Assembly: GCA_029688825.1 (NCBI GenBank)
Contig: JARUKX010000038.1
Coordinates: 1 to 35,012, forward strand
Length of the DNA stretch: 35,012 bases
Direction: 5' to 3'
From: Haloarculaceae archaeon H-GB1-1
GTDB lineage: Archaea > Halobacteriota > Halobacteria > Halobacteriales > Haloarculaceae
The position numbers and the translations under genes are program-made. This document shows positions 7,490 through 14,386 of the stretch, piece by piece (position 1 is the first letter of the stretch; every line of letters begins with the position of its first letter). The notes below the pieces were generated by a model. That model had not been told where the DNA came from. It searched no databases and worked only from the letters and a program-made list of their open reading frames with translations.

Positions 7490-8389
7490 TTAGCCCACGG
7501 TGATGAGCGTCACACCGCCGACTGCGAGTCCCGCCGCGAGCAGGCGCATCCGGAACGCATCTTCGCCCAGCAGAACCCCACCGAGGACCACCGCCACGAC
7601 GGCCTGCGTGTTCACCACCGGCGAGACGATGCTCGCCGGCAACTGCGTGAACGCCGCCATGACCATGTGGTTCCCGAGCGCCACCAGCAGCCCCATGCCC
7701 GCGAACTTCCCGAGGTCCGACCGCACGCCACCGAAGCCCCGTCGCACGGCGAGCGGCAGCAGCGCCAGCACGATCACCGCGAGCTGGAGCACGACGAACA
7801 CCGCCGGCTGGAAGGCGAGTTCCTGCAACAGCACTCGCCGTCCCACGTCGACGACGCCCCACGTCGCCGCGCTGAGCAGGGCCAGCTGCGCCGCCCGCGT
7901 CGTCACCGCCCGTTTGAACGGGTCGAGCAGTGCGCCGGCGTCGAAGTTCGCCACGTAGATCGCACCCGTGACCACGAGGACGCCGGCGACCTGGAGCGGC
8001 GCGAGGCGCTCGCCCAGCAACGCCACCTCCAGGGGCAACACGAACAGCGGCACGACCTTGCTCAACGGCGCGACGTACGACACCTCCCCCGCCGCCACCG
8101 CCGCGAAGAACGTCAGCTGTGCGCCCACCGTCACCAGGCTCAACCCGATAGCGTAGGCGACGACCCCCGTCGAGAGCCCCGCGACCGCGCTCGTTCCCGT
8201 CCGCACCGCGGCAATCGGCGCGTACCACACCAGCCCGAACGCCATCACCACGCAGACGTAGACCGGCGCGGAATACGACGCGAAGTACCGCTTCAGCAGG
8301 AAGAGATAGCTCCCGAAGAGGAACGCCGATGCGATGGCGAAGACCAGACCCAGCTTCACGCTCGCGGCTTCGATGGGCCGGCGTTTCAC
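7490..8389 (-). CDS. EamA-type (DMT superfamily) membrane transporter
   Basis: A 299-residue polytopic membrane protein with about ten hydrophobic helices in two EamA repeats (about residues 10-140 and 160-298). The end-of-repeat signatures are PLEVALLGERLAPLQVAGVLVV and VVLGGVLLGEDAFRMRLLAAG, the usual ..GE....Q..G.. pattern of drug/metabolite transporters. The start is a GTG at 8389, the only reasonable initiation codon before the first helix. EamA proteins move amino acids, metabolites or drugs; nothing here fixes the substrate. It is codirectional with the AIR-synthase-like gene, but that gene has its own TATA box, so co-transcription is uncertain. Confidence 0.88.
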   Translation of the reverse strand: MKRRPIEAASVKLGLVFAIASAFLFGSYLFLLKRYFASYSAPVYVCVVMAFGLVWYAPIAAVRTGTSAVAGLSTGVVAYAIGLSLVTVGAQLTFFAAVAAGEVSYVAPLSKVVPLFVLPLEVALLGERLAPLQVAGVLVVTGAIYVANFDAGALLDPFKRAVTTRAAQLALLSAATWGVVDVGRRVLLQELAFQPAVFVVLQLAVIVLALLPLAVRRGFGGVRSDLGKFAGMGLLVALGNHMVMAAFTQLPASIVSPVVNTQAVVAVVLGGVLLGEDAFRMRLLAAGLAVGGVTLITVG

Positions 8390-8483
8390 GCTTCGGGTCC
8401 CCGACGATTACGGACCTATGATGAGCCTCCTCGTATGGCCGTCAGCAGAGGCTCGCCGCTCACGAAAGTGCTCGGAGCAGAAG

Positions 8484-8507
8484 ACGCCAGGACTGGGATT
8501 TGAACCC
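8484..8507 (-). repeat. Orphan copy of the tRNA-Ser 3' end (att-like direct repeat)
   Basis: These 24 bases are identical to 8635-8658, the 3' end of the tRNA-Ser(GGA) gene (T-loop half, acceptor strand and discriminator base) plus one flanking base. No anticodon or D arm accompanies them. Duplicated tRNA 3' ends are the usual scar of tyrosine-recombinase integration, but no integrase is present and the copies are only 151 bases apart. Confidence 0.7.
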
Positions 8508-8565
8508 GATGCCAGACGGTCGCTCACTGCGTTCGCGCTGCGTCTGCCGTGATTCAAATCCCAGT
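8492..8565. repeat. Palindromic element 1 (13-bp inverted arms)
   Basis: A 13-base arm at 8492-8504 (ACTGGGATTTGAA) is repeated inverted at 8553-8565. The left arm is part of the duplicated tRNA end. The interior holds a further imperfect pairing, CAGACG near 8512 with CGTCTG near 8541. Confidence 0.6.
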
Positions 8566-8575
8566 GTCATCGATC

Positions 8576-8631
8576 TTCGGACTGCTGGCGACGCTCGTCG
8601 CTACGGCTCCTCGGTCGCGTTGCAGTCCGAA
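8576..8631. repeat. Palindromic element 2 (10-bp inverted arms)
   Basis: TTCGGACTGC at 8576-8585 is repeated inverted at 8622-8631. It sits ten bases after palindrome 1 and five bases before the tRNA 3' end, so the tRNA is followed directly by two stem-loop candidates. Confidence 0.55.
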
Positions 8632-8635
8632 AATA

Positions 8636-8717
8636 CGCCAGGACTGGGATTTGAACCCAGAATCCCGAAAGGGAACACGCTTTCCAGGCGTGCGCCTTAC
8701 CGTTCGGCCATCCTGGC
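8636..8717 (-). tRNA. tRNA-Ser (anticodon GGA)
   Basis: The 82-nt cloverleaf folds fully by eye. The acceptor stem is GCCAGGA/TCCTGGC, the D stem GCC/GGC, and the anticodon stem CACGC/GCGTG with loop CTGGAAA, giving anticodon GGA, which reads UCC and UCU serine codons. The long class II variable arm has a TCCC/GGGA stem, as required for serine. The T arm is CTGGG/CCCAG with loop TTCAAAT. The discriminator is G and the 3' CCA is not encoded, as is usual in haloarchaea. No intron. It lies downstream of the rfc-small membrane protein pair on the same strand. Confidence 0.97.
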
Positions 8718-8744
8718 TCGTTCGAGTGTTCCGGGGTCGTCAGT

Positions 8745-8945
8745 TTAAGTCCTTTCGTTCGCGTCCGGGAGTTGTCGGTGGGTCACACGCGACACGGCGG
8801 CCGCTCCGACCGCCACCACGGCGGCGACGCCGAACTTCACCAGCCAGTCGACGCGCTGGCCACTGACCAGTTCGAAGCCCTGCACGAGGACGAGGAAGGC
8901 GAGCCCACCGATTGCGCCCCACAGAAGGATTCGCTTGCGGTTCAT
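8745..8945 (-). CDS. Small two-helix membrane protein coupled to the RFC gene
   Basis: The 66-residue protein starts MNRKRILLWGAIGGLAFL. It has two hydrophobic helices (about 6-24 and 34-52), separated by a loop with GQRVDW, and a charged tail HRQLPDANERT. Its ATG overlaps the stop of the replication factor C gene by four bases (8942-8945), the classic arrangement for translational coupling. The positive N-terminus suggests that it faces the cytoplasm. I do not recognise the family beyond small haloarchaeal membrane protein. It ends 27 bases before the tRNA-Ser gene. Confidence 0.75.
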   Translation of the reverse strand: MNRKRILLWGAIGGLAFLVLVQGFELVSGQRVDWLVKFGVAAVVAVGAAAVSRVTHRQLPDANERT

Positions 8946-9946
8946 CGTCCCAGTTCGGCGAGCAGGTGCGAGATGTGGAGGCGGTCGTTCGTCCCCTCGG
9001 TGAGGTCCATGTCGATCTCGCCGGCGAGGTCGTGGACGCGGGCGAGTTCCGCGCCGGAGTAGCGCGAGCGGGCGACGGCGAGGACGTCCTCCAGCACCTC
9101 GGTGCCGCTGTAACCCTCGTCGACGAGGAGGTCGTCGAGCGTCTTGCGGGCGTCGGTGAACTCGCCGGCTTCGGCGTCGACGATCATCTCCTGGACGCGC
9201 TCGTCGATGCCGAGCGACCCCAGCACCTCGTAGGCGGTCTGCATGGTGAGTTCGCCCTCCTGTTCGACGATGGTCTGGGCGCTCAGGATGGCTTTCCGGA
9301 GGTTGCCGTCGGCGTAGCCCGCGACGTACTTGACGCCGTCGTCGTCGGCGTCGACGTTCTCGGCCGCGACGATGCGGTCGAGGACGGTGACGATCTCGTC
9401 GTGCGTGGGTGCGCGGACGGGAATCGGGAAGCAGCGCGAGCGAATCGGCGGGATGATGCTGGAGGGCTGGCGGGTGGCGATGACGAACTGCGTCGCCTCG
9501 TAGTGTTGCTCCATGACGCGGCGGAGCGCCTGCTGGAAGTCCTCGCGCATCCCCTCGGCGTTGTCGAGCAGGATGGTCTTGTAGTTGCCCGAGACCGGCG
9601 AATAGCTGGCCGACTCCTTGAGGACGTGGTTGATGAGGTCGGCCTTCGAGGATTCACGGCGGCGCTTGGGGGAGATGAACGACTCGAAGCGCGGGTCGTT
9701 GCTCACCTCCTTCTTCGTCATGTCGAAGAAGTCCGCGACGTTGATCTCGACGAGGTCGCTGTCGGGATTGTCGTGGATCTCCTCGGCGAGCGCCCGCACC
9801 GCCGCCGTCTTCCCGCTGCCGATCGGCCCGTGTACCAGGAGGTTCATCGGCTCCTCGACGGCCCCCCACAGGTGCTCGCGGACCTGCGGCTGGGGCAGCT
9901 CGTCGAGGCTCGGCGCGTACGTCTCGGTCCACAGCGGAGCGTCCAT
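8942..9946 (-). CDS. rfcC: Replication factor C small-subunit paralogue (clamp loader, RfcC type)
   Basis: An AAA+ clamp-loader ATPase of 334 residues from the ATG at 9946. Walker A is HGPIGSGKT (about residues 37-45). The Walker B equivalent is ILLDNAEGM, DNAE instead of the DEAD/DECD box of the main small subunit. The SRC sensor motif is IRSRCFPI and sensor 2 is near GNLRKAIL. The C-terminal collar helices complete the family length. RFC opens PCNA and loads it at primer ends. Haloarchaea carry more than one small-subunit gene, and the DNAE variation suggests a divergent, possibly ATPase-reduced paralogue in a hetero-assembly. I prefer the start MDAPLWTETYAPSL, which aligns with the family; an in-frame ATG 36 bases upstream (9982) would add twelve residues. 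Confidence 0.88.
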   Translation of the reverse strand: MDAPLWTETYAPSLDELPQPQVREHLWGAVEEPMNLLVHGPIGSGKTAAVRALAEEIHDNPDSDLVEINVADFFDMTKKEVSNDPRFESFISPKRRRESSKADLINHVLKESASYSPVSGNYKTILLDNAEGMREDFQQALRRVMEQHYEATQFVIATRQPSSIIPPIRSRCFPIPVRAPTHDEIVTVLDRIVAAENVDADDDGVKYVAGYADGNLRKAILSAQTIVEQEGELTMQTAYEVLGSLGIDERVQEMIVDAEAGEFTDARKTLDDLLVDEGYSGTEVLEDVLAVARSRYSGAELARVHDLAGEIDMDLTEGTNDRLHISHLLAELGR

Positions 9947-9992
9947 CGGCCGCCCGTAGGACGTAACGGGGTAAGAATCCATCCCTCTCCGC

Positions 9993-12900
9993 TCAGCGGT
10001 CGGGTTCGAACAGCTCCTCCAGCACTTTCCGCTGGGCGGCCCGGAGGTGCTGGTGGTAGGTCGGACGCGTCACGTCCATCGACTCGGCCAGTTCCGTCCC
10101 GTCGACGTCGCGGGGCCACTCGAAGAAGCCGCCGAGGTACGCCGACCGGATTGCGGTCGCCTGTCGCTGGGTGAATCGGTCGGTCACGGCCGCGCGGAAC
10201 TCCTGTCTGGTTCGGACCGGCCGCTCGTGTTCGTGATACCCCACGAGGTCGACGTTGTCGTAGCCCTCGTTCACGAGGTCGAACACCTCGCGGGCCTCGG
10301 ACTCGTAGGGGACCTCGACGGTGATGCGCGTCGTTCCGGTCTCTCCCTCCACGCCGAGTGGCATCGCACCCCGCTCAGCGAGCGTGGTCACGAGCGTCTC
10401 CTCGGCCACCAGCTCGAACAGCGTCTCGCCCTCGTGGTCGACGATGCAGGCCGCTTCGCTCACGGCCGGATCGTCCCGAGCGACGTCGAGGAACGTCTCG
10501 GCGTCGGCGTCTTCGCTCGTGACGTACAGGTCCAGGGTCCCGTCGGACTGCTGGAGCGTCCCGGCCGATTCGAGGGTGCAGTCTGTGGCCGCCGACAGAC
10601 GGCTGAACAACAGGTCGTCGTCCCGGGCCGTGACCTCCAGTTCGACGACGCGGTCGGTCGAAAGGATGCGACCGCGCTCGACGGCGTTGATGGCGTTTCC
10701 GATGGCTCGCCCCAGTGCTCCGAGGACGACCTGTTCGCGGTCCTCGAACGCCTTCGCGCTCGCGGCGTACACCGTCAACACCCCGTAGACCGTCTCCTTG
10801 TAGGTGAGCGGAATCGCCAGGAGCCCCGTCATGCCCTCCTCGTGTGCTCGCCTGTGCATGCTGCCGTCGGGTACCCCGGCGAGGTCCTCGACGACCTGCG
10901 TTTCGCCCTCGACGAACGCTCGAACGCAGGGGTCGGTCGACTCACCAGTGATGGTGAATTCGAACTCCTCGGCTGGCTGCTCACAGCCAGCCAGCTGGCT
11001 CACTTGCAGCGTCTCGCTGCTCAGATCTGGACGGCCGATCCAGGCGCAGTCGTACGTCTTCGTGTTCAGGAGTTCGTCGCAGACCTTCGATTCGATCTCC
11101 TCGCGCGTCGTCGCGTTCACCAGCACCTCGATCGTGTCTTCGATGAGTCCGTTGATGTGATCGACGAGGGCGTCGATTCGCTCGTGTGCCTCGCGAATGT
11201 CCTCTTCGCGCTTCGCTCGGTTGCATGCCGCAGCAGCACTCGTCGCGAGGAGCGCGGCCAGTTGCTCGTCGATGTCGCCCGTACGGCCGCCGCTCGTCGT
11301 ACCCAGACTGATGGTCCCGTGGACGCCCATCGGGAAGTACATCGCGCTCCGTAGCGGCGACCGGTCGTATCCGTCGTCGATCTCCCCAGCGTCCTCGTAG
11401 ACGACCGACTCGCCGGACGCGAACACTTCGCCGGGCGGCGCTTCGTGCAGCCCGTAGCGCGGTCGGTCTCCGAGCGTCCCCTCGGTCTCGCTCGTCGCCG
11501 CCACCGGGACCAGTTCCTGTGCGTCGGCGTCGTACAGTCGGACGACGTTCAGGTCGAACCCGAGCACGTTCTTCGCCGCCGTCACGACCATCTCGGCGAC
11601 CTCTTCGCGCGTCCGGGCCTGCATCAGGGTTCGCGAGGCAGACAGCAACTCCGAGAGACGGTCCCGGTACGCGCGTTGCTCGGTGATGTCGCGGACGACA
11701 CCGACGGTGCCGTTGTACTCGCCATCGTCGCTCCGGAGGATCGTCATGTTGACCTCGGCTTCCACCGGTCGCCGACCCTTCGGCTGGACGGTCAGCGTGA
11801 ACGTCTCGCCGTCGCGGCCGGTCGAGAGCGCGTTGGCCACTGCTTCTTCTGCCCGCGCTACCGTCTCGCCGCCGACGACCTTCGAGTAGTGTTCGCCGAC
11901 GAGTTCCGACCGATCGTACCCGGACAGCTCGCACATCGCCTGATTGACGAAGCGGATGATCCCGTCGTCGCCGAGTTCGTAGACGCCGTCGTCGATGGAC
12001 TCCAGCATCGCCTCGTAGCGTTTCAGTTCGTGCTCTCGTTCGTCCCGCTCCAGTTCGTGGCTCACCCACTCCGTCAGGAGTTCGATGAACGTCTCCTCGG
12101 CCGCCGTGAACGACTCCGTTCGCGCTTCCGTGTCGGCGAAGCAGAACGTTCCGTAGAGCTCGCCGTACACGTCGACCGTGCCGCCGAGATAACACCCCAG
12201 CCCGAAGCGTTCGTACGCCGGGTCGTCGTCCCATCCCGACGCCTCGGCGTCAGTGACGGCCAGGAGCCCGTCGGCCTCGATCGCCTCGCGGCAGTACGTC
12301 TCCGAGAGCGACGCTTTCGACTCCGGCTGCAACTGCTCGTGGTCTCCACGCGAGACCACGACCGTCAGTGTCCTGTCGTCGACCCGGGTGAGGAACCCGA
12401 CTGGCAGATCGAGTCTGGCGCACCCGATCTCCAGCGCGCGCTCGATCTTCGCGTCGACGCCGAGGTCGCCGCTGGCTGCCAGTGACTGGAGTCTGCGAAG
12501 CGCCTGCTCGTTCCGTTCGAGCCCCGTCTTCGCCATCTTCTGTTCCGTGACGTCCCGAGCGTAGACGGTAAGCCCGTCCGAGTCAGGATATATCGTTATC
12601 TGGAGCCATCTGTCCAGCGCTCCGTGGTACTCCTCGTAGGTCCTCGTCGTCTGCGTCTCCATCGCCTGTCGAGTTTCGGCTTCGAACGTCGGGCCGAGGG
12701 CGACGTCGGGCCCACTCCAGATCGGTTCGCCGAGGACCGCCGACGACTCGACGCCGAGGATCTCCTCGGCAGACCCGTTGACGTACGTGTATCGCCACTC
12801 GTCGTCGACCGCGACGATGCAGTCGGTGATTCGGTCGAGCGGACGCGTTTCGCACACGGGTTCGGGACCGCCGAGGCCGTCGCTCGCCACCACTCGCTCC

Positions 12901-13268
12901 TCGCGGCGACCTGTCTCGGACCGTTCCCCGACGAGCTGCTCGATCCGGTGGGCCAGGACGACGACGCTCTCGTCCCCACCCGCCTGCACGACTGCGTCGA
13001 CGGGACCATCGAGCGCCCGTTTCGTCGTCTCTGCGTCGCTGTCGTCGACGAACGCGACGACGTGCGTCTCGCGCTCTCGACGCTGTTCGGTCGAATCCAG
13101 TAGCTCGGCGAGGTCGTCCACGTCGTAGACGACGCACGAAACGTGGTCTCCGACGTCGGTGTCGACCGTCGCGACTCCCGTCGCCGTCAGGCGGTCGGAT
13201 GCGTCCTGCAGTGCCGTCGCCGTCGATCCCTCGTCCCCAACGACCAGAACGTGCGGCCGTTCCTCCAT
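9993..13268 (-). CDS. Multi-sensor bacterio-opsin-activator-like transcriptional regulator (PAS/GAF/HTH_10)
   Basis: A 1091-residue soluble regulator. Approximate domain order: receiver-like N-terminus (5-115, HVLVVGDEGS..., but lacking a clear phosphorylatable Asp pocket); PAS (145-250, ends YARDVTEQK); GAF (265-410, with the CREAIEADG segment); PAS (425-545, ends VVRDITEQR); two GAF domains (560-700 and 730-870); a BAT-type beta domain (880-1030); and a C-terminal HTH_10 helix-turn-helix (1035-1088, RQATAIRSAYLGGFFEWPRD...). HTH_10 proteins descend from Bat, the light/oxygen activator of bacterio-opsin in Halobacterium, and are thought to read redox, light or small ligands through PAS/GAF domains. 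There is no kinase domain, so signal and DNA output lie in one chain. Target genes are unknown. Confidence 0.92.
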   Translation of the reverse strand: MEERPHVLVVGDEGSTATALQDASDRLTATGVATVDTDVGDHVSCVVYDVDDLAELLDSTEQRRERETHVVAFVDDSDAETTKRALDGPVDAVVQAGGDESVVVLAHRIEQLVGERSETGRREERVVASDGLGGPEPVCETRPLDRITDCIVAVDDEWRYTYVNGSAEEILGVESSAVLGEPIWSGPDVALGPTFEAETRQAMETQTTRTYEEYHGALDRWLQITIYPDSDGLTVYARDVTEQKMAKTGLERNEQALRRLQSLAASGDLGVDAKIERALEIGCARLDLPVGFLTRVDDRTLTVVVSRGDHEQLQPESKASLSETYCREAIEADGLLAVTDAEASGWDDDPAYERFGLGCYLGGTVDVYGELYGTFCFADTEARTESFTAAEETFIELLTEWVSHELERDEREHELKRYEAMLESIDDGVYELGDDGIIRFVNQAMCELSGYDRSELVGEHYSKVVGGETVARAEEAVANALSTGRDGETFTLTVQPKGRRPVEAEVNMTILRSDDGEYNGTVGVVRDITEQRAYRDRLSELLSASRTLMQARTREEVAEMVVTAAKNVLGFDLNVVRLYDADAQELVPVAATSETEGTLGDRPRYGLHEAPPGEVFASGESVVYEDAGEIDDGYDRSPLRSAMYFPMGVHGTISLGTTSGGRTGDIDEQLAALLATSAAAACNRAKREEDIREAHERIDALVDHINGLIEDTIEVLVNATTREEIESKVCDELLNTKTYDCAWIGRPDLSSETLQVSQLAGCEQPAEEFEFTITGESTDPCVRAFVEGETQVVEDLAGVPDGSMHRRAHEEGMTGLLAIPLTYKETVYGVLTVYAASAKAFEDREQVVLGALGRAIGNAINAVERGRILSTDRVVELEVTARDDDLLFSRLSAATDCTLESAGTLQQSDGTLDLYVTSEDADAETFLDVARDDPAVSEAACIVDHEGETLFELVAEETLVTTLAERGAMPLGVEGETGTTRITVEVPYESEAREVFDLVNEGYDNVDLVGYHEHERPVRTRQEFRAAVTDRFTQRQATAIRSAYLGGFFEWPRDVDGTELAESMDVTRPTYHQHLRAAQRKVLEELFEPDR

Positions 13269-13272
13269 GTCC

Positions 13273-13283
13273 GTTCACTGAAC
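13273..13283. promoter_or_regulatory. Palindrome between TATA box and start of the HTH_10 regulator
   Basis: GTTCACTGAAC is a perfect 11-base palindrome around a central C. It lies 5-15 bases before the start codon, near the expected transcription start, a position suited to autoregulation. Confidence 0.35.
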
Positions 13284-13297
13284 ATTGCACCGCTCCG

Positions 13298-13305
13298 TAC
13301 ATAAA
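13298..13305 (-). promoter_or_regulatory. TATA box of the multi-sensor HTH_10 regulator
   Basis: TTTATGTA on the minus strand, centred about 33 bases before the ATG at 13268. This is the only AT-rich block close upstream of that gene. Confidence 0.5.
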
Positions 13306-14386
13306 CCCGGGTCACGCTGTCCCACCCGGCCGGACTTCGTTCGCCGTGGACTCGCCGTCGCGCCTCGACGACAGTTCTATATCGCATTATAGTGTTTATG
13401 GGCTGTTCCCGTCCAATTCGTTCCCCATTTCTCTTTCAGTCGAAAACAGGGCGTTCGCTCCGTCTCGAACGCTCCTGGCCGGAACGTGTGTTTCCAGTTG
13501 TCATGGGTATCGAAACGTGCCCGTCGACATGGCTCGGAGTGGGGCTCCGTCGGCTCACCCTGTGACGAAGCGAGGGTCGGCGCCGTGGTCGAGGGTGGAG
13601 CCCCTCTCGGGGGTCCGTCGCAGTTCCCACGCTTTGTCGTCCGCGCCCCCGCGACCGGCGCGACGTGAGCCGCCGACAATCTGCGGCGAAGGACACGGTC
13701 TGCTCTTCATCTGCCCGGACTCTCTGGAGTTGGCCCCTGATTAGCGGATGGGCGATCTCGGCCGCGAAATGCAATCGTCGATACCGCTCGTCTCGCTCGG
13801 CGGCACCCGCCCGTGGGCCCCCACCGCTCGGATCGCCCGGTGACGCAGTGACGGCTCACGAAGGGCACTCGGTACGTTCGTCGGTCGACGCGTCGACTGT
13901 TCCGGAGGACGCGGGGGCCGCCGTGATCGGGTGCTGCCGAAACGCGCGAAACCGTCGGTAAAGGGAACGTACGGGCCTTCTGCGGGCGTTACACTCGATT
14001 CAAGGTGTGGCTTCACCCCAGCAACGATAAACTCGTGAACGCTATATCGAATGTGCCGTGCTCCGTTTGGACCGGACCAACTCACTACGGCTGGAACGGC
14101 CCGTTCGATGGCCGAAACGGCCGATTTGCTGCTCTTGTCGGTCGTCCGACGTGGACGACCGCCGAGACGCTACGCTGGCTCGGACGGACGGCCGGAACCG
14201 GGAGCTAACCGTCCGAGACGGTCGCGTTCGGCCATCATCGGGAACGTCCGCCTCCGGGGCGGTCACAATGCTTAATTCTTCCCGGCCGAATGAGCAGTCA
14301 ATTAACGCTGTCCATGTATCGGAGTCTGACGGGGTCGTCACGTCGGTCGAGACCGAGTACTCGTTTGCAGAATCGAAGGCCGACGG
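13306..14386. other. About 1.1 kb with no credible gene
   Basis: Open frames in this stretch are short, rich in Arg/Ser/Pro, lack the acidic composition of haloarchaeal proteins and overlap each other in several frames. No tRNA, SRP RNA or RNase P RNA signature was found by eye. AT-rich islands lie at 13377-13400 (with a CTATA/TATAG inverted pair at 13377-13381 and 13388-13392) and at 14268-14306 (two TTAAT/ATTAA-like patches), the latter perhaps part of the promoter of the transglutaminase operon. The base composition is less biased than the flanking genes, so it may be a decayed gene or hold an unrecognised small RNA. Confidence 0.5.

Noticed and set aside
13377-13774. Short minus-strand frames in the gene-free stretch
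   Set aside because: Basic, low-complexity translations overlapping in two frames, without the acidic bias of haloarchaeal proteins or a plausible promoter.
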